Shown piece after piece: positions 15,773 to 24,123 of a DNA stretch of 64,000 nucleotides. Source of the stretch: Pseudonocardia kunmingensis (lineage in GTDB: Bacteria; Actinomycetota; Actinomycetes; Mycobacteriales; Pseudonocardiaceae); the NCBI RefSeq assembly GCF_006716445.1, contig NZ_VFPA01000002.1, forward strand, positions 1,426,001 to 1,490,000. Direction: 5' to 3'. Made by a program: the position numbers and the translations under genes. The notes beneath the pieces are model-generated. The model saw only the letters and a list, made by a program, of their open reading frames with translations. It was not told the DNA's origin and did not search any database. Positions within the stretch are counted from its first letter, which is position 1, and each line of letters begins with the position of its first letter.

Positions 15773-17796
15773 TGCGCGTCGTCACCGACCTGCCCTACGC
15801 CCTCCGCCCGGCCGAGACCGTCCGCATCCCGATGCCCGACGGCGCCGAGCTCGCCGCGCGCCTGTGGCGGCCGCTCGCGTCCGACGGCGAGCCGGTGCCG
15901 GCGGTGTGCGAGGCGATCCCGTACCGGCAGCGCGACCTGACGTCGGTGCGTGACTCGATCCACCACCCCTACCTCGCCGGCCACGGCTACGCCTGCCTGC
16001 GGCTGGACCTGCGCGGCAGCGGCGACTCCGACGGCGCGCTGCTCGACGAGTACACCGAGCAGGAGCACCGCGACATCTCCGAGGCGCTGGCCTGGCTCGC
16101 CGAACAGCCGTGGTGCACCGGCCGGACCGGGCTGATGGGCATCTCGTGGGGCGGGTTCGCCGGCCTGCAGGTGGCCGCGCGCCGCCCGCCGAGCCTCGGC
16201 GCGATCGTCATCGCCTCCTTCACCGACGACCGCTACGCCGACGACATGCACTACATGGGCGGCTGCCTGCTCTCGGACAACCTCGCCGAGGCCGGCACGA
16301 TGTTCGCCTACTCCACGCTGCCCCCCGACCCCACCGTCGTCGGCGAGCGCTGGCGCGAGATGTGGCACGAGCGCCTCGAGGCGGCCGAGCCGTGGATCCT
16401 CAAGTGGCTCGCCCACCAGCGCCGCGACGACTACTGGCGCCGCGCGTCCGTGTGCGAGGACTACAGCGCGGTCCAGGTACCCGTCTTCGCCTCCAGCGGC
16501 TGGGCCGACGGCTACTCGAACGCGGTCTTCCGCGTGCTCGAGCACCTCGACGTGCCCCGCAAGGGCCTGATCGGGCCGTGGTCGCACAAGTACCCGCACC
16601 TCGGCGTGCCCGGCCCGGCGGTCGGCTACCTGCAGGAGGTGGTGCGCTGGTTCGACCGGTGGCTGAAGGACCGGGAGAACGGCGCGGAGGACGGGCCGGT
16701 GCTGCGCACCTGGATGCAGGACAGCGTGCCGCCCTCCACCGCCTACGAGGAGCGTCCCGGGCGCTGGGTGGGCGAACCGAGCTGGCCGTCGCCGCACGTG
16801 GAGCCCGCACGCCATGCGCTCGCCCCGCACCGGATCGCCCGGGAGGGGGAGGAGGTCGAGCCGGGCGAGGTCGGCGTCCAGTCGCCCCTGTCGGTCGGCC
16901 AGTTCGGCGGCAAGTGGGCCTCCTACAACGCCCCGCCGGACCTGCCCTACGACCAGCGCGAGGAGGACGGCGGCTCGCTCGTCTTCGAGACCGACCCCCT
17001 CACCGAACGCTGCGAGATCCTCGGCGCCCCCGCCGTGGAGCTGGACGTCGCGGCCGACCGGCCCGTCGCGATGGTCGCGGCCCGGCTGTCGGACGTCGCG
17101 CCGGACGGGCGCGCCACCCGCGTCAGCTACGGGCTGCTCAACCTCACCCACCGCGACCGCGACGACGCGCCGTCGCCCGTCGAGCCCGGCGCGTTCCAGC
17201 GGGTGCGGGTGCAGCTCAACGGCGTGGCCCAGGCGTTCCCGCCCGGGCACCGGATCCGGCTGTCGCTGTCGACCTCGTACTGGCCGCTCGCGTGGCCCCC
17301 GCCCGAGCCGGCCGCGCTCACCGTCCGCACCGGCTCCAGCTGCCTGGTGCTGCCGGTCCGTCCGACCGCGGAGGACGACGAGGTGGCGCTGCGCCCGTTC
17401 GACGAGCCCGAGGGGTCGCCACCCGCGCCCACCACGCAGCTCGAGCCCGGCGAGCACAGCTGGACGGTCTCGCGGGACCTCGTCGACTACCGGTCCGTCC
17501 TGGAGATCGTCAAGGACGGCGGGGTGCTGCGCTACGACGACACCGGCATGACGACCGGTCGCCGCGTGGTGGAGCGCTACAGCTCGCTCGCCGACGACTT
17601 CGCCTCGCCCCGCGGCGACGTCGAGTGGTCGATGTCGTTCGCCCGTGACGGCTGGAGCACGCGCACGGTGACCCGCACCGTGCTGACGTGCACGCCCACC
17701 ACGTTCGAGGTGCACGGCCACCTCGACGCCTACGAGGGCGAGCACCGCACGTTCTCCCGCGACTGGTCGCGCAGCATCGCCCGCGACCACCTGTGA
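15772..17796 (+). CDS. CocE/NonD family hydrolase (X-Pro dipeptidyl-peptidase S15 type)
   Basis: A 674-residue hydrolase. The alpha/beta hydrolase domain carries the nucleophile elbow GISWGG (Ser at about residue 125), with Asp and His candidates in SSGWADGYSN and WSHKYPH. The usual C-terminal jelly-roll follows (about 420-560, including VELDVAADRPVAMVAARL). The last about 110 residues, from WTVSRDLVDYRSVLEI, are an extra beta-rich extension common to a CocE subgroup. Its ATG overlaps the ATP-grasp gene stop. A ligase-hydrolase pair may make and unmake the same amide or ester bond, but that is inference. No signal peptide is seen, so it is probably cytoplasmic. Confidence 0.9.
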   Translation: MRVVTDLPYALRPAETVRIPMPDGAELAARLWRPLASDGEPVPAVCEAIPYRQRDLTSVRDSIHHPYLAGHGYACLRLDLRGSGDSDGALLDEYTEQEHRDISEALAWLAEQPWCTGRTGLMGISWGGFAGLQVAARRPPSLGAIVIASFTDDRYADDMHYMGGCLLSDNLAEAGTMFAYSTLPPDPTVVGERWREMWHERLEAAEPWILKWLAHQRRDDYWRRASVCEDYSAVQVPVFASSGWADGYSNAVFRVLEHLDVPRKGLIGPWSHKYPHLGVPGPAVGYLQEVVRWFDRWLKDRENGAEDGPVLRTWMQDSVPPSTAYEERPGRWVGEPSWPSPHVEPARHALAPHRIAREGEEVEPGEVGVQSPLSVGQFGGKWASYNAPPDLPYDQREEDGGSLVFETDPLTERCEILGAPAVELDVAADRPVAMVAARLSDVAPDGRATRVSYGLLNLTHRDRDDAPSPVEPGAFQRVRVQLNGVAQAFPPGHRIRLSLSTSYWPLAWPPPEPAALTVRTGSSCLVLPVRPTAEDDEVALRPFDEPEGSPPAPTTQLEPGEHSWTVSRDLVDYRSVLEIVKDGGVLRYDDTGMTTGRRVVERYSSLADDFASPRGDVEWSMSFARDGWSTRTVTRTVLTCTPTTFEVHGHLDAYEGEHRTFSRDWSRSIARDHL

Positions 17797-17860
17797 GTGG
17801 ACCGCGCCGCGATCGGGTATGTCCGTTTTCTCAGTCAGCGGTACCTGCAGGGGAGAACGG

Positions 17861-18265
17861 ATGCGGCGCGGCGCGTGCGCGGAACCGACGATCGTGCCGG
17901 CCGTGGTGCGCATCCGGCTGCCGGACTCACCGGGGCCGGCGCGGGTCGAGGCGGTGCTCACCCGTGCCCTCGCCACCCTCGACCCGCCGGTCGTCCCGGA
18001 GGTCGTGTGGGTGCCGGTGCTCAGTCGCACGTCGCGGCGCCGCGAGGAGCTGACCTACGCGCTGGTGCTCTCGCCGGCCACCCCCCGGGCCCTGGCGGGC
18101 GACGTCGAGGACCTCGTGCGCCGGATGCGGCGCACGATCCGCAAGGCCGTGCGCCGGGAGCTCGGCTGCCGGGCCGAGGTCGCCCTGCGGTTCGCCCGCG
18201 ACCACGAGGAGGTCGCGGCCTGCTACCGCGCCATGGTCGGCAACCCCCGCGACGTCCACGCCTGA
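17861..18265 (+). CDS. Small hypothetical protein
   Basis: A 134-residue protein starting at the ATG 6 nt after GGGGAGA; an ATG 42 bp upstream in the same frame has no ribosome site. The sequence shows two beta-rich stretches (VPAVVRIRLPDSPGPARVEA, LTYALVLSPAT) and a basic helix (DLVRRMRRTIRKAVRREL). There is no signal peptide, membrane segment or known motif. It follows the CocE gene by 64 bp in the same direction and may be an operon member. The complementary strand is also open, so protein evidence is needed; codon positions favour this strand. Confidence 0.55.
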   Translation: MRRGACAEPTIVPAVVRIRLPDSPGPARVEAVLTRALATLDPPVVPEVVWVPVLSRTSRRREELTYALVLSPATPRALAGDVEDLVRRMRRTIRKAVRRELGCRAEVALRFARDHEEVAACYRAMVGNPRDVHA

Positions 18266-18297
18266 CCGCGGACCGGACCGACGGCGTTCCCGACGCG

Positions 18298-19713
18298 TCA
18301 CCCCGCCAGGGCGGCCTCGAGCTCGGCGCGCGTCGGCTGCGGCATCGGCGGCGGGACGCCCGCGGCCAGGACGTCGCGGACCCGGGCGACAAGGGCGGGG
18401 TCCTCGTAGACGTCCGACGGGCGGCCGAGCATGCCCATCACCCGCCACATCGCCCGGAACGCGAGGGGATCCACCTGCGCCGCGGAGCGCAGCTGCCCGA
18501 ACGTGACCCGCTCCGTGACGCCCACCGGGGGTGGCGGTGGTGGCGCGCCGAGGACGGTGTGGCGCAGCACCGCCAGGCGGGCCGCGTCCGTGGCGGCCTG
18601 GTCGGCGTACCACGGCGCGACGTGCGCGGCGACGCGGCGGTCCATCGCCAGTGCCTGGGCGTGCAGGTCCTCCGGGTGGGCCGCGACCGTGTCGGCGAGG
18701 TCGGCCACGCCCCGCATCATCATGCTCATCCCGCGACCGAAGGTGGGGTTGGTGGTGCACACCGCGTCCCCCACCGCGTGCAGGCCGAGGGCGACCGGGC
18801 GGCCGTCGACGACCAGGCGCCGCAACGTGTTGTGCAGGCCGCCCATCACGGCGACGTCGGTGATCGGGTCCATGACGTCGAGCCAGGCCGCGTAGTACGG
18901 CACGGCCCGCAGCACGGCGGTGAACACCCGCGGGTCGCGCGCGGCCCGGAACCTGCGGTCCGCCGCCAGCGGCGCGAGCGCCACCTGCATGGTGGCGTCG
19001 TCGCCGCCCCAGATGCCGACCGTGAACTCGTGGAGGCCGGCGACGACGCGCGTGGTGGCCGGACCGGGCAGCGGACCGGGACGCAGCCGGTAGTGCCGGC
19101 TGAAGTAGGCGACGCCGCAGTCGGCGCGGGTCCTGCCGCGGGCCCGCGCGCCGACCGCGGCGAGCCAGCGGTCAACGGGGGAGCGCCTGCCGGTGGCGTC
19201 GACGACCAGGTCGGTGGTGAGCCCGCCGCGCCCGGTGCGAACGCCGCGGATCCGCGGCGGGTCGCCCGGCTCGGCCGCCAGCCCGGTCACCTGCACGCCG
19301 TGGCGCACCTCGACGCCCGGTTCGGCGGCTGCGGCGCGGCCCAGGACCCAGTCGACGGTCGAGCGGCGGGTCACCAGCAGGGAGAGCTGGTCGTCGCCGT
19401 CCGTGGGAGCACGGTCCCCGAGCGTGGGCGGCATCTGGGTCGCCAGCGGCGCCTCGACGACCCCGGCCGCCAACAGCCCGGCGTGGACGTCCGGCAGCCG
19501 CTCGCGCAGCACCTCCCGGAACGTCGCGAGCACGACGTGGGGCTGCACGATCTGCGGCGCCGTGGGCCGCAGCGCACCCGCCGCCGCGGCCTCGACGTCG
19601 GCGACCGGTGCGAGGTCGGCGCGTTCCAGGACCGTGACCGCGTGTCCGGCCCGGGCGAGCACCAGCGCCGCGGACAGGCCCGCCGCGCTTCCGCCGATGA
19701 CGATGACGCGCAC
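18298..19713 (-). CDS. FAD-dependent monooxygenase / oxidoreductase
   Basis: A 471-residue flavoprotein. The N-terminal dinucleotide fold is VIVIGGSAAGLSAALVLARAGHAVTVLERA. A DG-like region (TDLVVDATGRRSPVDRWL) and the GDAVCTTNPTFGRGMSMMMRGVADLADTV segment, which contacts the flavin, are typical of PHBH-fold aromatic monooxygenases and halogenase-like proteins. The GDAVCTTNPTFGRGM motif resembles geranylgeranyl-reductase/halogenase relatives. It is transcribed 34 bp downstream of a MarR regulator in the same direction. The substrate is unknown; regulation by the MarR protein is likely from position. Confidence 0.88.
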   Translation of the reverse strand: MRVIVIGGSAAGLSAALVLARAGHAVTVLERADLAPVADVEAAAAGALRPTAPQIVQPHVVLATFREVLRERLPDVHAGLLAAGVVEAPLATQMPPTLGDRAPTDGDDQLSLLVTRRSTVDWVLGRAAAAEPGVEVRHGVQVTGLAAEPGDPPRIRGVRTGRGGLTTDLVVDATGRRSPVDRWLAAVGARARGRTRADCGVAYFSRHYRLRPGPLPGPATTRVVAGLHEFTVGIWGGDDATMQVALAPLAADRRFRAARDPRVFTAVLRAVPYYAAWLDVMDPITDVAVMGGLHNTLRRLVVDGRPVALGLHAVGDAVCTTNPTFGRGMSMMMRGVADLADTVAAHPEDLHAQALAMDRRVAAHVAPWYADQAATDAARLAVLRHTVLGAPPPPPPVGVTERVTFGQLRSAAQVDPLAFRAMWRVMGMLGRPSDVYEDPALVARVRDVLAAGVPPPMPQPTRAELEAALAG

Positions 19714-19747
19714 CCGCCACCCCCCGATGGACGCGTGGGCCTCGACG

Positions 19748-20191
19748 TTAGTGCACGCCGTCGGGTCCGGGCAGTGCCGCGGCGGCCTCGGCGTCGGCCA
19801 CCCGGGTGAGGAAGTCCGTGATGAGCGCGAGCTGCTCGGCGTCGTAGTCCTCGGCGATCGCGGCCAGTCGCCGGGAGCGGGCGTCCCCGGCGTCGAGGCG
19901 TTCCTCGTCGAGCTCGACGACGACCTTGCGCCGGTCCTCGACGCACCGCTTCCGGTGCACGTACCCGGCGCGCTCCAGCCGGTCGATCACGCCCGTGACC
20001 GTGCCGGAGGAGGTGAAGCCCGCCAGCTGCCCGATCCGGCCGGGGGAGAGGGCGCCGTGCTGCAGCAGGACGTTCAGGGCGTGGCCGTCGCAGGTGCTCA
20101 CCGTGACTCCGGCCGTGGCGCCGACCTCGTGGTCGACCCGGGTGGACACCGCCACGAGTCGGCGCAGGGCGGTCTGGAGCTCGTTCGGCAC
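19748..20191 (-). CDS. MarR-family transcriptional regulator
   Basis: A 147-residue winged-helix regulator. It begins MPNELQTALRRLVAVSTRV; the DNA-recognition region LSPGRIGQLAGFTSSGTVTGVIDRLERAGYVHRKRCVEDRRKVVVEL (about residues 53-100) contains the typical MarR wing with Asp-Arg-Arg. The GTG start follows GGAGGAGAGG. It probably governs both the flavoprotein gene downstream and the divergent SDR-PPOX fusion. The 130-bp divergent spacer contains an imperfect inverted repeat (AGAGTCGTC...GGCGACATACTCT, 20222-20245) that could be its operator. Confidence 0.9.
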   Translation of the reverse strand: MPNELQTALRRLVAVSTRVDHEVGATAGVTVSTCDGHALNVLLQHGALSPGRIGQLAGFTSSGTVTGVIDRLERAGYVHRKRCVEDRRKVVVELDEERLDAGDARSRRLAAIAEDYDAEQLALITDFLTRVADAEAAAALPGPDGVH

Positions 20192-20221
20192 CCTCTCCTC
20201 CAGTTCTGTCGTACAGCCGAT

Positions 20222-20245
20222 AGAGTCGTCCAGGCGACATACTCT
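20222..20245. promoter_or_regulatory. Imperfect inverted repeat in the MarR/SDR-PPOX divergent promoter region
   Basis: AGAGT/ACTCT outer arms and GTCG/CGAC inner arms lie around a short centre, 31 bp upstream of the MarR start and 77 bp upstream of the fusion-gene start. MarR regulators usually bind such inverted repeats over their own promoters. The spacing between inner and outer arms differs on the two sides, so the assignment is weak. Confidence 0.3.
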
Positions 20246-20321
20246 TCAGCGCGACTGTGTCTTCGGGTCGAGAGTTTAGGACCCGGCCGGCGTGCCGAGG
20301 GCGACGACAGGGGAGGCGCAC

Positions 20322-21572
20322 GTGGGATCGATGGTCATCAGTGGCGGCACGGACGGCATCGGGAGGGCCGTGGCGCTCGCCCACCTCGAACGCGGGGGCG
20401 AGGCGGCGGTCATCGGACGGGACGCGGCGAAGGGTGCCGCCTTCCTGGAGGCGGCCGCGGCGCTCGGCGCCGCGGGGCGCGCCCACTTCGTGCGGGCCGA
20501 CCTGAGCCTCGTCGCGGGCACGCGCGCCGCGATCGAGGAGATCCGGGGGATCTTCACGAAGGTTGACGCGCTCGTGCTGTGCGCTCGCCACTACCGGTCG
20601 ACGCGGCGCGTCACCGCCGAGGGGTTCGAGCACACCTTCGCGCTGTACTACCTGAGCCGCTTCGTCCTGACCCACGAGATGGCAGACCTGCTCGACGCCG
20701 CCGACGCGCCGGTCGTGCTCAACGTCGCCGGCGTGCCCGGCGCCGGCGCGGACGCGGTCGACTGGAACGACCTGCAGGGCGAGCGCGGCTACCACGGCAT
20801 GCGCGCCCTCGCCCAGGCCGGGCGACTCACCGATCTGCTGGGGATCGCGTCGGCGCAGGACCGGGTGTCGGCGAAGGCGCGGTACGTGCTGCTGTTCCCG
20901 GGCGTCGTGGCCACGAGCTTCTCCGGGGAGTACGACGCGGCCACCGCAGCCGAGGTCGAAGCGCTGCGGGCGGGCGCCACACCGGTCGACGAGGCGATCG
21001 TGCCGATCCTCGACGTGCTGGAGCACCCGCCCGCCGAACCGCTGAGCGCGTTCGACGCCGGTCGGCGGATCGACGTGGACACACCGGCGTTCGACGTCGG
21101 GCCCGCGCGGCGGCTGCACGCCGAGACGGTCCGCCTGCTGTCCCCGCTGGCCTCGGCCGAGCCGGGCGTATCCCCGGCGAAGCTGCGCCGGCTGCTGGAC
21201 CGCCCGGTGTTCGCCACCGTGGCCACGGTCCAGCCCGACGGCAGCCCACACCAGTCGGTGGTCTGGGTCACCAGGGACGGCGACGACGTGCTGTTCGCGG
21301 TGGCGGTGGGAAGCCGGAAGGGGCGCAACCTGCGCCGCGACCCGCGGGTGAGCGTGCTCCTCACCCCGCCGGAGGCGCCCTATACCTACGCCGCGGTGCA
21401 CGGAACCGCGGCGATGCGCGCGGACGGCGGTGACGCGCTGCGCGACGCGTTGGCCGTGAAGTACACCGGCATGACCTACGCCGAGCACAACCGGGACGCC
21501 GCGGCGCGCCACGGCGAGGTCGCCATGGCGGTCGTGCGGGTCACCCCGGAACGCGTCGTGGGCAGGCTCTGA
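20322..21572 (+). CDS. SDR-like domain fused to a PPOX/F420-type flavin-binding domain
   Basis: A 416-residue two-domain protein. Residues 1-270 are a retinol-dehydrogenase-like SDR fold with the cofactor glycine motif ISGGTDGIGRAVAL and an NVAGVPG strand. Residues 288-416 form a split-barrel PPOX domain (LLDRPVFATVATVQPDGSPH, then FAVAVGSRKGRNLRRDPRVSV), typical of F420- or FMN-dependent reductases. At the SDR active site the expected YxxxK is not preserved: the aligned stretch reads ALAQAGRLTDLL, without a Tyr-Lys pair at proper spacing. The SDR half may therefore bind cofactor without classical catalysis. The GTG start at 20322 follows GGGGAGG. It is divergent from a MarR regulator. Confidence 0.85.
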   Translation: MGSMVISGGTDGIGRAVALAHLERGGEAAVIGRDAAKGAAFLEAAAALGAAGRAHFVRADLSLVAGTRAAIEEIRGIFTKVDALVLCARHYRSTRRVTAEGFEHTFALYYLSRFVLTHEMADLLDAADAPVVLNVAGVPGAGADAVDWNDLQGERGYHGMRALAQAGRLTDLLGIASAQDRVSAKARYVLLFPGVVATSFSGEYDAATAAEVEALRAGATPVDEAIVPILDVLEHPPAEPLSAFDAGRRIDVDTPAFDVGPARRLHAETVRLLSPLASAEPGVSPAKLRRLLDRPVFATVATVQPDGSPHQSVVWVTRDGDDVLFAVAVGSRKGRNLRRDPRVSVLLTPPEAPYTYAAVHGTAAMRADGGDALRDALAVKYTGMTYAEHNRDAAARHGEVAMAVVRVTPERVVGRL

Positions 21573-21600
21573 GCTTGATCTTTAACCTGGGCACGGGGCG

Positions 21601-21708
21601 ATGTACGACGCGCAGGTGAAGACTGGTGGGCGGCCGGAGAAGCATCCGCGTCGTCACGTGGTGGACGCGGTCCCGGCGCGGCCGCACCGTCCGGGTCCCG
21701 CCCGCTGA
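21601..21708 (+). pseudogene. IS5-family transposase N-terminal remnant
   Basis: A short open stretch beginning MYDAQVKTGGRPEKHPRRHVVDAV matches the characteristic GGRPEKHPRR...VDA(V/I) segment of IS5-group (DUF4096) transposases. In intact elements this continues into a RYLVDNGCKWRALP-like segment. Here homology stops after VVDAV and the frame ends 12 codons later, so only about 70 bp of the element survive. No terminal inverted repeats were identified. It marks the left edge of an accessory segment. Confidence 0.6.
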
Positions 21709-21749
21709 GCCCTACCTCGACCTGGAGTCAGGCCGTGTGAGCGCATCGA

Positions 21750-22823
21750 TCAGCAGGTCGTCAGATCAAGCGTCAGGGACGCCACCGACAGGTAGAACGG
21801 TGCCGGCACCGGCGGGCGGCGCAGCCGGGCGACCCGCCCGAGCAGCAGGCGGGGCCACCGCGGGGTGGCCCGGACGCCCGTCAGCAGCACCGTGGCGCGA
21901 GCGGGGTCGGCAGGATCGAACGCGAGCCCCGGGCCGTAGGTGCCCCGGGCCATCCACACCGGAGTACCCGGCGCGTCCGTGTCGAGGAGCCGCCGAGGCT
22001 CCGACCAGTCGGCGCGGTCGCCGCTGGGTTGCGCCGCCGTGCTCCACCACAGGCCCTGCGGCGGGAAGCCACCCGTGCCGTGCAGGTCGGACCCGCGGGC
22101 CAGCAGCATCACCCACCCGTCGCCGCGGCGCGCGATCGCGATGTCGAAGAACCCCTCGGCCCGGCCGGCGAACACGCGCGGCGGCGTCCAGCCGGTCAGC
22201 CCGTCCTCGCTCTCGACGTACCGCAGCTCGTAGTCGGGCCGCTCGCCGGGGCCGATCTCGTGCGGGTTCGCCTGGTACCACATCCGGTAGCGGCCGCCTG
22301 CGTGGACGACGCGCGGTTCGAGCACGCTCCACCGCGGGGCACTGCCCTCCAGAACCGGCGCCCCGCGCCGCCGCCACCGGCCGTCGACGTACTCGAGCAC
22401 GCCGATCGCGTAGCTGCTCCCGGGACCGTAGTGCTTCGCGTTCGCCCGGCCCGTGTAGTAGATCCGGGCGCCGTTGCCCGCGGCCGGCGGGACGTAGCTC
22501 GGGGTGTGCATGCCGGCGGCGTCCCAGCCGCCCTTCGGCGGGTCGGCGGCCAGCGGCCGGGCCCGCCCGCGGCCGTCGCGGTCGATCTGCCACGCACCTC
22601 GGGGCCCGGTCGCCTCGTCGACCAGGTGCGCACGGAACAGGCGGTTGCGGAAGGTGGTGGTGAAGCCGCCGACGAACAGCGTCCAGCGGCCGTCGACGAG
22701 GTGGACGTTCGGGTCACCGACACCGAGGAGACCTCGCGGCATCGGACCGTCGAGCATGTCCCACAGCACGGTCGGCGCGGGGCTGCCCTGGGAGCGCCAC
22801 AGATCGGGCTGGTCGACGTTCAC
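21750..22823 (-). CDS. Glycoside hydrolase family 43-like five-bladed beta-propeller protein
   Basis: A 357-residue protein with repeated beta-strand motifs of the GH43/GH32/GH68 superfamily: DPNVHLVDGRWTLFVGGF, SYVPPAAGNGARIYYTGR, EPRVVHAGGRYRMWYQA, DIAIARRGDGWVMLLARG. The conserved acidic positions Asp in GDPNV and Glu in LEPRVV are compatible with family catalytic or substrate-binding residues. No signal peptide is seen, so it is probably cytoplasmic or uses unrecognised export. It stands alone between transposase remnants, suggesting accessory gene status. Sugar specificity is unknown. Confidence 0.75.
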   Translation of the reverse strand: MNVDQPDLWRSQGSPAPTVLWDMLDGPMPRGLLGVGDPNVHLVDGRWTLFVGGFTTTFRNRLFRAHLVDEATGPRGAWQIDRDGRGRARPLAADPPKGGWDAAGMHTPSYVPPAAGNGARIYYTGRANAKHYGPGSSYAIGVLEYVDGRWRRRGAPVLEGSAPRWSVLEPRVVHAGGRYRMWYQANPHEIGPGERPDYELRYVESEDGLTGWTPPRVFAGRAEGFFDIAIARRGDGWVMLLARGSDLHGTGGFPPQGLWWSTAAQPSGDRADWSEPRRLLDTDAPGTPVWMARGTYGPGLAFDPADPARATVLLTGVRATPRWPRLLLGRVARLRRPPVPAPFYLSVASLTLDLTTC

Positions 22824-22938
22824 GGGTACGACCTCCTGGCTGGAGACGCGCGACAGCGCGCTGACTCCCCTGCGGATCAGGTAGGTCGGTTCCCGGACGC
22901 TACCGCGGTGTCCGGCGCGACGGCAACCGGGCTACGCG

Positions 22939-23054
22939 ATGCCGAGGTTCCAGTGCAGCTACGGCACACAGATCCGCATCGGTGCGGGCGCGTTCGTCAA
23001 CAGCGACGCGATGCCGTGATCACCATCGGTGACCGCGCTCGGATCGGCCCCCGG
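22939..23054 (+). pseudogene. Maltose/galactoside O-acetyltransferase fragment (frameshifted)
   Basis: Two adjacent frames encode MPRFQCSYGTQIRIGAGAFV then, after a frame change near 23014, VITIGDRARIGPR. These align with the PFxCDYGxNIxIG...VxIGDxxxIGP core of hexapeptide-repeat sugar acetyltransferases. Only about 38 codons remain, without start or end, and the left-handed helix repeats are missing. It is a decayed gene fragment abutting a transposase remnant. Confidence 0.6.
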
Positions 23055-23056
23055 AA

Positions 23057-23098
23057 CTCGACCAGTCCCCACTGCTGATCTGTCAGGTCCTCGGTGAC
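23057..23098 (-). pseudogene. Transposase N-terminal remnant (IS5-like), minus strand
   Basis: On the minus strand these codons read VTEDLTDQQWGLVE, matching the (D/E)LTDEQWxLIEP start of IS5-group transposases. Homology ends immediately, next to the acetyltransferase fragment. With the fragment at 21601 it brackets a 1.4-kb segment carrying the GH43-like gene, in opposite orientation. Confidence 0.5.
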
Positions 23099-23100
23099 GG

Positions 23101-24015
23101 TCAGCGAAGCGCGTTCAGCTCGTCGAGGGCGCGATGGCCGCGCTCGACCACCTCGGGAACGACATCGTGGTGCCCGTGGCGGATTGGCCACTCGAGCTGC
23201 AGGAGGATCTGTGTCGCTGCGAGCACCGCCGCCCCCTCCCAGCCGACCAGGTCGAGGATCCTCGTCCACAGCCGCCTTCGGGCACCGTCCAGCGGATCCT
23301 GGAAGGTGTGCCACGTGAGGGTGGTGAGATCGGTCGCCCGCGTGCCGCTACCGGCGTTCCCGATATCCACGACCGCCACCACCGCTCCGTCACGTACCAG
23401 GACATTGTCGGGCTTGAGATCGGCATGGACCATGTCAGGTGGCTCGCGTGGTCGTGGTGGGACGTCGGCACACACGAGCCGCAGGCGCCCGACCAAGGCC
23501 GACACCACGGAGGAATACCCCGAGAGCCCGGCGACAGCCCTCGTCAAACCCGGAGCCAGGTCTCGACCGGATTCCTGACCGGTGGCGAGCCGCAAGGCGT
23601 ACGACCAGTGGTCGTAGGGCTCGGAGGCCTGGCCGGCCTGGAGTTCGACGATCTCCATCAGTTGCTCGACGATGGCTGGAGTCAGCTCTGGCGCGGGAGC
23701 CGCGTCAACGAAGTTCATCAGATGCCATACGTGAGTGGCCGTGGCCCCCACCCCGAGCCAGGCCAGGGTGGGATAACCGCGCCTGCGCATGTGCTCGACG
23801 ATTCTCCGGGCTCGCAACGTCTCGTCCAGCTGGTTGGGGCGTGCTCGCGGCCATGCTTTGAGCACTGCATTTGCCCCTCCGGCCAACTGGACGCGCATGG
23901 CACCCACATCGAGGCCTCCGGGTAGGCGACTGAGAGGAGTGACCTCTGCCCCGACCACGCCGGCCACGTCGTCCAGGACCGCGGCCGGCAGCTCGTCGGG
24001 ATGGGCGGAGCACAT
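23101..24015 (-). CDS. APH/choline-kinase-family phosphotransferase
   Basis: A 304-residue protein of the aminoglycoside phosphotransferase/homoserine kinase-like fold. The Brenner motif HADLKPDN is at residues 197-204 with catalytic Asp199. The metal-binding DxG counterpart is DIGN (217-220), where the usual DFD/DWE is replaced. An N-lobe lysine is in NAVLKAW. The ATG at 24015 gives the family's usual length; an in-frame extension to 24117 has a poor N-terminus. G+C and codon choice are visibly lower than in the housekeeping neighbours (for example GAT and GGT codons), suggesting transfer. The substrate could be an antibiotic, a sugar or a small metabolite. Confidence 0.8.
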   Translation of the reverse strand: MCSAHPDELPAAVLDDVAGVVGAEVTPLSRLPGGLDVGAMRVQLAGGANAVLKAWPRARPNQLDETLRARRIVEHMRRRGYPTLAWLGVGATATHVWHLMNFVDAAPAPELTPAIVEQLMEIVELQAGQASEPYDHWSYALRLATGQESGRDLAPGLTRAVAGLSGYSSVVSALVGRLRLVCADVPPRPREPPDMVHADLKPDNVLVRDGAVVAVVDIGNAGSGTRATDLTTLTWHTFQDPLDGARRRLWTRILDLVGWEGAAVLAATQILLQLEWPIRHGHHDVVPEVVERGHRALDELNALR

Positions 24016-24123
24016 GCACAACAGCTTACGGCCGAACTGGCCGGTCCATCCGTCGCCGGGGGATCGTAGGACGGGTCGTCGCGAGGCCGCCCGAACGTGC
24101 ACTCGCGAACACCCCAATCGGCC

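Noticed and set aside
9789..18265. Whole region as a secondary-metabolite cluster
   Set aside because: No NRPS, PKS, terpene or RiPP core enzyme; an ATP-grasp protein and an exporter alone are not enough.
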